Shown here in pieces: positions 1 through 7,635 of a stretch of 64,000 bases of DNA. The translations under genes and the position numbers were made by a program. Numbering within the stretch: position 1 is the first letter of the stretch; every line of letters starts with the position of its first letter. The notes beneath the pieces were generated by a model that did no database searches, was not told the origin of the DNA, and saw nothing but the letters and a program-made list of their open reading frames with translations. The DNA comes from UBA830 sp036339975 (GTDB taxonomy: Bacteria > Pseudomonadota > Alphaproteobacteria > MPNO01 > UBA830): positions 9,405 to 73,404 of the forward strand of contig JAYYZV010000155.1 of the NCBI GenBank assembly GCA_036339975.1, written 5' to 3'.

Positions 1-32
1 GAAAGCCGGTTTTTATAGGGAAATAGGTATTT

Positions 33-1055
33 CTAGTAACTGCGGTGGATCGCAAATTCTACAGCCTCTATCAGTGACCGCTTAATGTATCCATCCGGGA
101 ACGGTTCGAGAGAAGCCCGAGCTTTCGCACCATACTCATGGGCACGTTCCATGGTCGCGGCCAGCGCGCCGGATTTTTCCAGCATTGAGACTGCACGACG
201 GAAGTCTCCTTTTTTCTGTTCAAGGTCTTCCAACGCGCGGCGCCAGAAGGCTTTTTCATTATTGTCCGCAGTCCTGAAAGCTAAAACGACGGGCAGGGTG
301 ATTTTGCCATCGCGGAAATCATCACCCACGGCCTTTCCTAGCGTTGCCTGTCGAGCTGAATAGTCCAGCACGTCATCTACTAACTGGAAGGCCATGCCGA
401 TATTGTGACCGAAATACGAAAGCGCCTTCCAGTCGGCTTCGGGCCGCTCTGCAATGACGGCGCCGATCTCGCTGGCAGCGGCGAAAAGCTTCGCTGTCTT
501 GGAACTGATCACTTCTAGGTAGTCCGACTCGGCCGTTTCGGTGTCGTTGGCAGTGACAAGCTGCAGTACCTCCCCCTCCGCGATAATCGACGAGGCCTGC
601 GACAGGATGCGGAGCACGTCGAGATTGCCGTCTTCGACCATCAGTTCGAAAGCGCGGCTGAACAAAAAGTCACCAACCAACACGCTGGATTTGTTACCCC
701 ACAAGGCGTTGGCACTTGCCGCGCCGCGGCGAAGATCACTTTCGTCGACGACGTCATCATGTAGAAGCGTCGCTGTGTGAATGAACTCCACGCAGGCAGC
801 GAGACCGATGTGCCGGTTAGCCTCGTAGCCGCACATCCGAGCGCTAGCGATGGTGAGCATCGGGCGTAAACGTTTTCCGCCAGCAGCAATGATATGGCTT
901 GCGACCTGTGGAATTAAAATGACGGGACTTTCCATCCGATCAATAATAGTCTGGTTGACCCGCTGGATATCATCCAATGTCAGTGCGGTCAGCGCGTCGA
1001 TGGACGGCTTAGGACGCTCTTGGCGTTCACGTTCAAAGTCGACAATAACGCTCAC
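33..1055 (-). CDS. ispB: Polyprenyl (octaprenyl-type) diphosphate synthase
   Basis: This trans-isoprenyl diphosphate synthase (340 aa) extends farnesyl diphosphate with isopentenyl diphosphate to make the long side chain of ubiquinone. Both aspartate-rich motifs are visible: the first, DDVVD, at residues 100-104 and the second, DDVLD, at 227-231. These bind the Mg-diphosphates. The length fits the family, and the start is GTG. A divergent 78-bp gap separates it from the DUF2007 gene and holds a candidate promoter. The chain length made (C40, C45 or C50) cannot be told from sequence by eye. Confidence 0.93.
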   Translation of the reverse strand: MSVIVDFERERQERPKPSIDALTALTLDDIQRVNQTIIDRMESPVILIPQVASHIIAAGGKRLRPMLTIASARMCGYEANRHIGLAACVEFIHTATLLHDDVVDESDLRRGAASANALWGNKSSVLVGDFLFSRAFELMVEDGNLDVLRILSQASSIIAEGEVLQLVTANDTETAESDYLEVISSKTAKLFAAASEIGAVIAERPEADWKALSYFGHNIGMAFQLVDDVLDYSARQATLGKAVGDDFRDGKITLPVVLAFRTADNNEKAFWRRALEDLEQKKGDFRRAVSMLEKSGALAATMERAHEYGAKARASLEPFPDGYIKRSLIEAVEFAIHRSY

Positions 1056-1093
1056 GGAGGCCTCGATTCTTGACGATTGCTATAGATATACGG

Positions 1094-1121
1094 AACATAG
1101 TTCGAGCAAGGTGCCGGTCAA
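1094..1121 (-). promoter_or_regulatory. Candidate sigma70-type promoter of the prenyl synthase gene
   Basis: Read on the minus strand, TTGACC (1121-1116) is followed after 16 bp by TATGTT (1099-1094). This lies about 40 bp upstream of the GTG start at 1055. The match to consensus is fair, and position and orientation suit the gene. It was found by eye only. Confidence 0.4.
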
Positions 1122-1133
1122 GATGGAAGAAGC

Positions 1134-1352
1134 ATGAAAGAACTGCTCCGATCCAATGAAATTGTGTTTCTGTCGTGGGTTGAAGCGCTGCTCAAATCCG
1201 AAGGCGTAGAAACCTTCATCCTCGACGGCCATATGAGTGTGCTGGAAGGCAGCGTCAGTGCTATACCCCGAAGGATCATGGTTTCTGAAAAAGACTATCA
1301 TCGTGCACGCGGGGTACTTCATGAATCGGGCGAAGGAGATCGTTTTGCCTGA
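1134..1352 (+). CDS. DUF2007 family small protein
   Basis: This 72-residue protein belongs to the DUF2007 (putative signal-transducing) family. It shows the family pattern: an N-terminal segment on loss or switching of position (LLRSNEIVFLSWVEALL), a central glycine/hydrophobic strand, and a C-terminal stretch ending in a helix with ARGVL. The biochemical role is unknown. It stands divergently from ispB and overlaps the 5' end of the downstream methylase gene by about 30 bp, which suggests co-transcription. Placement next to a TrmN6-type methylase and an S49 peptidase recurs in alphaproteobacteria. Confidence 0.8.
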   Translation: MKELLRSNEIVFLSWVEALLKSEGVETFILDGHMSVLEGSVSAIPRRIMVSEKDYHRARGVLHESGEGDRFA

Positions 1353-2109
1353 GCGGCCATTCGCCGCGCTACCCGAAGGAATCAGTGAGGATTCATTTCT
1401 CGGCGGGACCGTGACCCTACGTCAGCCCGTCCGCGGTTATCGGGCCGCGATAGATCCCGTAATGTTGGCGGCATCGGTGAATGCGGGACCGGGGGAGCGG
1501 GTGCTGGAAGCTGGAACAGGGCATGGTGCTCCGGCGATATGTCTTGCAAGACGTGTCCCCGAATGCATTGTTACTGGCCTTGAGATCCAGCCCGATCTGG
1601 TGCGCCTGGCGAATGATAACGCTCGGCTGAACGGTCTGGCCAAAAACGTTCAGGTTATGATAGGTGATTTGGGGAGGCAAATGCCGCGAATTGCGGCCGG
1701 GGCATTCGACCACGTGATGGCAAACCCTCCGTTTCTTGATGCGGCCCATGCCCACAAGTCGCCGGATGGTGGTCGCGCCGCCGCGAACGTGGAAGGCGAA
1801 GCCAAACTGCGCGACTGGGTAGAGTTTCTTTTGCGAATGGTGCGTCCAAAAGGCACAGTCACCCTTATACATCGTGCTGACCGGCTGGACGAAATTCTCA
1901 CACTTTTGTATGGAAATGCAGGGGAAACGGTCGTGTTTCCCCTCTGGCCTAAACGAGACGTCGATGCCAAACGGGTGATTATATGTGCGCGCAAGGGAAT
2001 TAGGGCGCCATTGACTATGTCGCCCGGGCTTATTTTGCACGAAGATGATGGCTCCTACACAAAACAGGCTGATGCAATTCTACGCGGCGGTGCCTGCTAT
2101 CTTCGATAA
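1321..2109 (+). CDS. TrmN6-like tRNA1(Val) adenine-N6 methyltransferase
   Basis: This is a class I SAM-dependent methyltransferase (262 aa from the ATG at 1321). Motif I, VLEAGTGHGAP, lies near residue 65, and the catalytic NPPF tetrapeptide near residue 137 is the mark of N6-adenine methylation. The family (YfiC/TrmN6) methylates A37 of tRNA1(Val). The frame stays open upstream to 1237, but that part lies inside the DUF2007 gene; the start at 1321 gives the usual N-terminus and overlaps the DUF2007 stop by 32 bp. The exact nucleic-acid target is inferred from the family. Confidence 0.82.
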   Translation: MNRAKEIVLPERPFAALPEGISEDSFLGGTVTLRQPVRGYRAAIDPVMLAASVNAGPGERVLEAGTGHGAPAICLARRVPECIVTGLEIQPDLVRLANDNARLNGLAKNVQVMIGDLGRQMPRIAAGAFDHVMANPPFLDAAHAHKSPDGGRAAANVEGEAKLRDWVEFLLRMVRPKGTVTLIHRADRLDEILTLLYGNAGETVVFPLWPKRDVDAKRVIICARKGIRAPLTMSPGLILHEDDGSYTKQADAILRGGACYLR

Positions 2110-2125
2110 ATGATATAAATGTCCC

Positions 2126-2995
2126 ATGACTTTCGATGAAATCAAGAACATCCTCAGCAATCTGATTGCAAGACTCCCAGTCGAGCGCTTCCGCAACCCG
2201 CCGCCGGTAATTGGCATACTGCGATTGGAAGGTGTAATCGGCCGGTCTGCAGGATCTGGCCGTCAGAGCCTAAGCCTCGACAGTTACGAGCGTGCCATCG
2301 GCAAGCTGTTCGATCGAAAAAACCTCAAAGCCGTTGCGCTGGTAATAAATTCCCCGGGTGGCTCGCCGGTGCAAAGTGCCCTGATTGCCAAACGTATCCG
2401 TGATCTTGCTGATGATAAGGGTATGCCTGTTGTATCCTTCTGCGAGGATGTCGCTGCATCGGGCGGCTACTGGCTGGCCTGCGCAGGCGACGAGATTTTT
2501 GCAGACGCTAATTCGATTGTCGGTTCGATCGGAGTGATTTCCGCCGGGTTCGGGTTTGCAGATCTGATAGAACGTTTCGGGATCGAACGTCGGATTTATT
2601 CGACTGGCCCTCGTAAGGGCATGCTTGACCCATTCCAGGATGAGAAACCTGAAGACGTGGATCGGCTACGTGAATTACAAGAAGATGTCTTCGAAAACTT
2701 CAAATCCTACGTCTATGAGCGCCGCGGCGACATGCTGAAGGGGAGTGACGAGGCACTGTTCACCGGAGACATCTGGACCGGTAATCAGGCTCTCGAGATC
2801 GGGCTTGTCGACGGACTGGCCGAGATGCGCTCGGAGATGCGAAAACGGTACGGTGACAAGGTTAAATTCTATAAGGCCGGCGTGCGCCGAGGCCTGTTCA
2901 GTCGTTTGCGGAACCGCAGTTTGTCAATAACTGCCCCAGCAGAAATCGTGTCGGCGCTAGACGACTGGGCGTTATGGAAACGCTACGGGCTCTAG
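2126..2995 (+). CDS. S49 family peptidase (short SppA/SohB type)
   Basis: This 289-residue serine peptidase of the signal-peptide-peptidase A clan uses a Ser-Lys dyad. Ser112 sits in VAASGGYW and the candidate general-base Lys164 in GPRKGM. There is no strong N-terminal membrane anchor, unlike classical SppA, so it may act at the membrane face or in the cytoplasm. It follows the methylase gene by 16 bp, so the two are probably co-transcribed. The natural substrate is unknown; membrane-protein or signal-peptide remnants are the family expectation. Confidence 0.88.
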   Translation: MTFDEIKNILSNLIARLPVERFRNPPPVIGILRLEGVIGRSAGSGRQSLSLDSYERAIGKLFDRKNLKAVALVINSPGGSPVQSALIAKRIRDLADDKGMPVVSFCEDVAASGGYWLACAGDEIFADANSIVGSIGVISAGFGFADLIERFGIERRIYSTGPRKGMLDPFQDEKPEDVDRLRELQEDVFENFKSYVYERRGDMLKGSDEALFTGDIWTGNQALEIGLVDGLAEMRSEMRKRYGDKVKFYKAGVRRGLFSRLRNRSLSITAPAEIVSALDDWALWKRYGL

Positions 2996-3005
2996 GAACG
3001 ATGTT

Positions 3006-3212
3006 GTGATTCTTAAATTGGTTATTTTGATGCTGATCATTGGCATCGTTTGGTGGGGTTTTAAAAGGGTGGCCCGTCAGAATGTTGGTGGACAGGGCGC
3101 TGAGAAAAGGCGCGATCGGATTGAAAACGAAGAGATGTTGGCGTGTGACATATGTGGGACGTTCGTAACCGCGAGGTCGTCGAATTGTGGGCAGGAGAGG
3201 TGTCCCTTTTGA
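3006..3212 (+). CDS. Small membrane-anchored zinc-motif protein (PP0621-like)
   Basis: This 68-residue protein starts with GTG, 10 bp after the peptidase stop. It has one N-terminal transmembrane helix (residues 2-20), a basic linker, and a C-terminal cysteine motif, CDICG followed by CGQERCPF. The cysteine pattern would suit a zinc knuckle. It resembles the PP0621 family of small proteins, whose function is not known. The tight spacing suggests it is expressed with the S49 peptidase, and membrane anchoring beside a peptidase would fit an accessory role. That link is inference. Confidence 0.7.
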   Translation: MILKLVILMLIIGIVWWGFKRVARQNVGGQGAEKRRDRIENEEMLACDICGTFVTARSSNCGQERCPF

Positions 3213-3278
3213 GTGCTTAGAGGTCACCTATTTCTACGTCCTATGCCCGACTAAACCGCCTTTAATAAGGAAATCCTT

Positions 3279-4382
3279 ATGGACTGGTTTAAATTCTTTC
3301 TCAAGCGGACAAAGCGTTACGCCTATTCATTCTACATTTTGAATAAAAACAAGTTTCTCGGTAGAACATTCGTTCCGCCCCCGTATCGGCGGCTCTTTAT
3401 CGAAACTGTCAGTTTCTGCAATCTAGAATGCAAGTTTTGCACCTATCCCAAACATCTGCATCCCCGTGGTGTAATGGAAGATGAATTATTCCGGCAAGGA
3501 ATAGATCAAGCAGCCGCATTGGGTATTGATGAAATCGCCCTGACGCCTATCAACGGTGAGGTGTTTATGGATCGAAATATCCTAGAGCGGTGGCAGTATA
3601 TTGAGGATAGCAGCATAAAATCCCACGTATTTTACACAAACTTTATAGGCGCTGATGAAACGATGATTTTAGCGCTGTTATCGATGAAAAAATGTCGTTT
3701 TATTGAAATAAGTCTGTACGGCCACGATCTTGAGAGTTTCAGTAAAATAACTGGAAGAAGCGAAATACAATTTAACCGATTGATCGAAAACCTTAGAATC
3801 CTGAAACGGCATCTGGATAGAAAGCGGCCCGGTTTAGAAATTGTGATTGCCTTTCGAACTTATCGGACCTTTCGCCTGAACGGCGCGGCCTCCGACGGGC
3901 TTCTGGGTATAGTTAACCGGTTGGGCGCGGCTGGTGTCCATATCAGCGTCAGTTCAACGGTCGATAATTGGGGTGGCGATGTCACAAAGGATGATATTTC
4001 CGGCATTCAAATGAACCTGACAGAGGGACGTCATCTATACCGAAAAGGCCCGTGTGGGCTCCCGTTTGACAGTGTGCAAGTGACCGCCAGTGGACAGGTG
4101 AATGCGTGCGCTTGCAGGGATCCGCGAGGTACTTTGAGGTTGGGTGACCTGCGATCAGAACCGCTTGCGGATATCCTGTCTCCTCTAAACAAAAGATGGC
4201 TAAAAATCGTAGAAGACCATGAAGCTGGCCACTTCAATGACGTGTGTCGGTCTTGCGGCTTTTATAACAGCATTTACGACGAACGCCGTGCAAACGCCTT
4301 CAGGCAACTCGGTATCATCAGTAAGGAGGAGTTTATGTCGCGAGCAGTTTGTAAAGAAAATGGTCAAGCGCTTTCCCTTTAA
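3279..4382 (+). CDS. Radical SAM / SPASM domain protein
   Basis: The 4Fe-4S/SAM motif CxxxCxxC is at Cys47, Cys51 and Cys54. The C-terminal part carries a SPASM-like set (Cys259, Cys277, Cys279, Cys323, Cys326) that could hold one or two auxiliary clusters. Length is 367 aa, preceded by a good ribosome site (AAGGAA). Such proteins modify peptides, mature enzymes or act on sugars; the substrate here cannot be named. No precursor-peptide gene is evident beside it. Base composition is clearly AT-richer than the flanking genes (several 60-base lines near 40% GC), and it splits an otherwise conserved housekeeping stretch, which points to lateral acquisition. Confidence 0.87.
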   Translation: MDWFKFFLKRTKRYAYSFYILNKNKFLGRTFVPPPYRRLFIETVSFCNLECKFCTYPKHLHPRGVMEDELFRQGIDQAAALGIDEIALTPINGEVFMDRNILERWQYIEDSSIKSHVFYTNFIGADETMILALLSMKKCRFIEISLYGHDLESFSKITGRSEIQFNRLIENLRILKRHLDRKRPGLEIVIAFRTYRTFRLNGAASDGLLGIVNRLGAAGVHISVSSTVDNWGGDVTKDDISGIQMNLTEGRHLYRKGPCGLPFDSVQVTASGQVNACACRDPRGTLRLGDLRSEPLADILSPLNKRWLKIVEDHEAGHFNDVCRSCGFYNSIYDERRANAFRQLGIISKEEFMSRAVCKENGQALSL

Positions 4383-4575
4383 TCGGCATTCGTGGGTGCC
4401 CTGCCTCCCGATAAACAAAACCGGACTTTGCGTCAGTTTACATTCTCTCTAGCCTTATGCACTAACGCCCCTTATCACCTCACCATTGGGACTGGGGAAT
4501 TAGTTTTCATTATGATCACAACCATGAAAGAATTAGGTCAATTTCGACAGAATATTCCGTTTGTTCAGCGATTCG

Positions 4576-4604
4576 TTGACCCGCCTCCTGACCCCTCGTA
4601 TTTT
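4576..4604 (+). promoter_or_regulatory. Sigma70-like promoter for glyQS
   Basis: TTGACC at 4576-4581 and TATTTT at 4599-4604 are separated by exactly 17 bp. The -10 element ends 38 bp upstream of the glyQ start. The 260-bp stretch 4383-4642 holds no convincing gene, so this is a likely start of glyQ-glyS transcription. Confidence 0.55.
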
Positions 4605-4642
4605 GCGACCCACTATCACCTCATGGGCCCGAGAATTACGCC

Positions 4643-5530
4643 ATGTCGCAGACCAACACTGCCGACACTTCCTTCCAATCGCTCATACTAAGGCTGCAAG
4701 CTTACTGGGCGGGGCAGGGCTGTGTCATTCTGCAGCCGTATGATATGGAAGTCGGCGCCGGGACATTCCATCCGGCGACGACCTTGCGGGCGCTCGGTCC
4801 GGAACCGTGGAAGGCGGCATACGTGCAGCCCTCAAGACGGCCGACTGACGGTCGCTATGGTCAAAATCCAAACCGGCTGCAGCATTACTACCAGTACCAG
4901 ACGATCTTGAAGCCGTCGCCTGCCAACAGTCAGGATTTGTATCTAGACTCTCTTCGTCAACTCGGCATCGATCCCGACTACCACGATATTCGTTTCGTGG
5001 AGGATGACTGGGAAAGCCCGACCCTTGGTGCGGCGGGCCTTGGGTGGGAGGTTTGGTGTGACGGAATGGAGGTCACCCAGTTCACCTATTTTCAGCAAGT
5101 TGGAGGCATTGAATGCGACCCCGTCGCAGTCGAAATGACCTACGGTCTTGAACGCCTCGCCATGTACATTCAGGGCGTGGATAACGTCTACGATCTGGAT
5201 TTTAATGGCGCGGGCGTGTTCTACGGCGATGTGTTCCTGCGTGCCGAGAGAGAATTTTCGGCCTATAACTTCGAGCACGCAAACACCGAAAAACTATTTC
5301 GCGAGTTTGAATATGCGGAAGACGAATGCCATGCGCTTCTGGATGAGAAACTTGCTTTGCCTGCTTACGATCAATGCATCAAGGCCAGCCACGTCTTCAA
5401 CCTGCTGGATGCCCGGAATGCTATCAGCGTCACTGAACGCGCGTCCTACATCGGCCGGGTGCGGGCGTTGGCAAAGGGCAGTTGCGAAGCATGGTTGGGC
5501 ACGACTGCCGCGGCCAATCCGGCGGGATAG
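4643..5530 (+). CDS. glyQ: Glycyl-tRNA synthetase alpha subunit
   Basis: This is the catalytic alpha chain of the heterotetrameric bacterial glycyl-tRNA synthetase, which charges tRNA-Gly with glycine in an ATP-dependent reaction. The 295 residues match the usual length of about 300. The class II signature stretch around QPYDMEVGAGTFHP and the following ALGPEPWKAAYVQPSRRP are nearly invariant in the family. It lies 2 bp upstream of glyS, its obligate partner, so the two are translationally coupled. Confidence 0.98.
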   Translation: MSQTNTADTSFQSLILRLQAYWAGQGCVILQPYDMEVGAGTFHPATTLRALGPEPWKAAYVQPSRRPTDGRYGQNPNRLQHYYQYQTILKPSPANSQDLYLDSLRQLGIDPDYHDIRFVEDDWESPTLGAAGLGWEVWCDGMEVTQFTYFQQVGGIECDPVAVEMTYGLERLAMYIQGVDNVYDLDFNGAGVFYGDVFLRAEREFSAYNFEHANTEKLFREFEYAEDECHALLDEKLALPAYDQCIKASHVFNLLDARNAISVTERASYIGRVRALAKGSCEAWLGTTAAANPAG

Positions 5531-5532
5531 CG

Positions 5533-7632
5533 ATGCCTGAACTTTTGTTTGAGCTATTTTCCGAGGAAATTCCCTCCCGTATGCAGAGCCGTGCCGTGGA
5601 TGATCTGGCGCGACTAGCCACCTCAAGTCTGCAAGAGGCCGGGCTGGTACACGGCGACTTACGCACCTTTGTAACTCCTCGGCGATTAACGCTCGTCGTT
5701 GACGGGTTGCCCGAAAAACAGCCCGATCTGCGCGAGGAAAAACGTGGCCCTAATGTCGACGCGCCGGAAAAGGCAATTGAGGGTTTTTTGAAGGCCAACG
5801 GCTTGACCCGCGAGGAATGCGAGGAACGGACGCTGGAAAAAGGCACGTTTTTGTTCGCGGTGGTTGAACAGGCGGGTGCCGAAACGGCGCACATCTTAAC
5901 CCAATTATTATCGGATGTGATCGCAAAATTTCGTTGGCAGAAGTCTATGCGGTGGGGGAGCGGGGGCCTGCGCTGGGTGCGTTCTCTGGAGCGGATATTG
6001 TGTCTATTTGACGGCCAAGTGCTGGCCGTCGCCACCCGGAACGACGTACCCTGTGGTGACGTTACATCCGGACATCGGTTTCTTGCCCCGGAAACGTTTG
6101 CCGTGACGCATTTCGCAGATTACGAGAAGAAGCTGCGCGATACATACGTGATTCTCGATCAGGAATATCGTAAAAGTTTCATCCTCAATGGGGTCCAGAA
6201 TGCGGCGGCTGGAGAAGGACTGACGTTGCGCGAAGATACCGGCTTGTTGGAAGAGGTCGCGGGGCTAGTTGAATGGCCGGTTGTGTTGCTCGGGCGGATC
6301 GACGACGATTTCATGGATGTGCCGGACGAGGTGCTAATCACCTCGATGCGGGCCCATCAGAAATATTTTTCTTTGAAAAAAGACGATGGTTCCCTCGCGC
6401 CGTGTTTTGTAGTGGTGGCAAACATGGAGGCGAAGGACGGCGGAAAGTCGATAGTTTCCGGTAACGAGCGGGTGTTGCGGGCCCGGCTGGCGGATGCCAA
6501 GTTCTTCTGGGATCAGGACCGAAAGGCGACGTTGGAAAGCCGGATCCCGGTGCTGGCTAAGAGTGTGTTTCAAGCTAGGCTTGGCACCATGGCACAAAAA
6601 GTCCAACGAGTGACGGCGCTTTCCGGTGACATTGCTACTTTTATCCCCAACTGCGATGTCGAAAAGGCCCGGCGGGCAGCGCGTCTCGCCAAGGCCGACT
6701 TGGTGAGCGAAATGGTCTATGAGTTTCCCGAGCTGCAGGGCACAATGGGCCGCTATTACGCGCTCAACGATGGTGAGGATGCGGTCATCGCCGATGCCAT
6801 CGCTGACCACTATTCCCCGGCGGGGCCGGGTGATGATTGTCCGACCTCTCCCGTTTCTGTGGCTGTCGCGTTGGCCGATAAGCTAGACACGCTGGTCGGT
6901 TTCTTTGCCATTGACGAAAAGCCGACTGGTTCGCGAGACCCCTATGCGCTGAGACGATCTGCGCTCGGTATCATTCGGCTGATCCTGGAGAACGAACTGC
7001 GACTGCCATTGCGCGACGCTTTTTTGAAGGCCTATTGCGGTTATAACGACACCGTTTCCGGTTTTTCAAACACGTCCGCCGACAGTCGCCAACCAGAAAT
7101 CGTCGAACGCGAACTGCTCGATTTCTTTGCCGACCGGTTAATGGTTCATTTGCGTGAGCGCGGTGTGCGCCGAGACTATGTCGAGGCGGTTTTTGCACTG
7201 GGTGGGGACGACGATCTGGTTCGGCTTATCGCGCGGGTTGACGCCCTGTCCGGGTTTCTCGCAACCGATGACGGAGAGAATCTTTTGGCAGCCTACAAAC
7301 GCGCCTCGAATATCGTTGCAATCGAAGAAAAGAAGGAAGGCGTATCCTTTGGTGGGGGTGTTTCAGCCGATAAACTAACGCAGGTGGAAGAACGCGCCCT
7401 ACTCGACGGGCTTTCTTCATCGTCGGCAAGCGCCAACGCTGCAATTAATGAAGAAAAATACGTTGTCGCGATGGAGGCTATGTCGTCTCTGCGTCGGCCA
7501 GTCGATTTGTTTTTTGAGAATGTCACGGTAAATGCCGACGACGCTGACCTTCGTAAAAACCGCCTGCGGCTGCTGTCGGAGTTCCGTTCTACACTCGGCA
7601 AGATCGCCGATTTATCGCGCATAGAGGGTTAG
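5533..7632 (+). CDS. glyS: Glycyl-tRNA synthetase beta subunit
   Basis: This beta subunit (699 aa from the ATG at 5533) binds tRNA-Gly and carries the anticodon-binding and HD-like regions. The typical N-terminus MPELLFELFSEEIPSRM is present, and the length matches the family. The frame is open further upstream to 5482, but that lies inside glyQ; the start at 5533 places it just after the glyQ stop. ppdK follows after 3 bp, forming a glyQ-glyS-ppdK operon common in alphaproteobacteria. Confidence 0.98.
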   Translation: MPELLFELFSEEIPSRMQSRAVDDLARLATSSLQEAGLVHGDLRTFVTPRRLTLVVDGLPEKQPDLREEKRGPNVDAPEKAIEGFLKANGLTREECEERTLEKGTFLFAVVEQAGAETAHILTQLLSDVIAKFRWQKSMRWGSGGLRWVRSLERILCLFDGQVLAVATRNDVPCGDVTSGHRFLAPETFAVTHFADYEKKLRDTYVILDQEYRKSFILNGVQNAAAGEGLTLREDTGLLEEVAGLVEWPVVLLGRIDDDFMDVPDEVLITSMRAHQKYFSLKKDDGSLAPCFVVVANMEAKDGGKSIVSGNERVLRARLADAKFFWDQDRKATLESRIPVLAKSVFQARLGTMAQKVQRVTALSGDIATFIPNCDVEKARRAARLAKADLVSEMVYEFPELQGTMGRYYALNDGEDAVIADAIADHYSPAGPGDDCPTSPVSVAVALADKLDTLVGFFAIDEKPTGSRDPYALRRSALGIIRLILENELRLPLRDAFLKAYCGYNDTVSGFSNTSADSRQPEIVERELLDFFADRLMVHLRERGVRRDYVEAVFALGGDDDLVRLIARVDALSGFLATDDGENLLAAYKRASNIVAIEEKKEGVSFGGGVSADKLTQVEERALLDGLSSSSASANAAINEEKYVVAMEAMSSLRRPVDLFFENVTVNADDADLRKNRLRLLSEFRSTLGKIADLSRIEG

Positions 7633-7635
7633 TTT

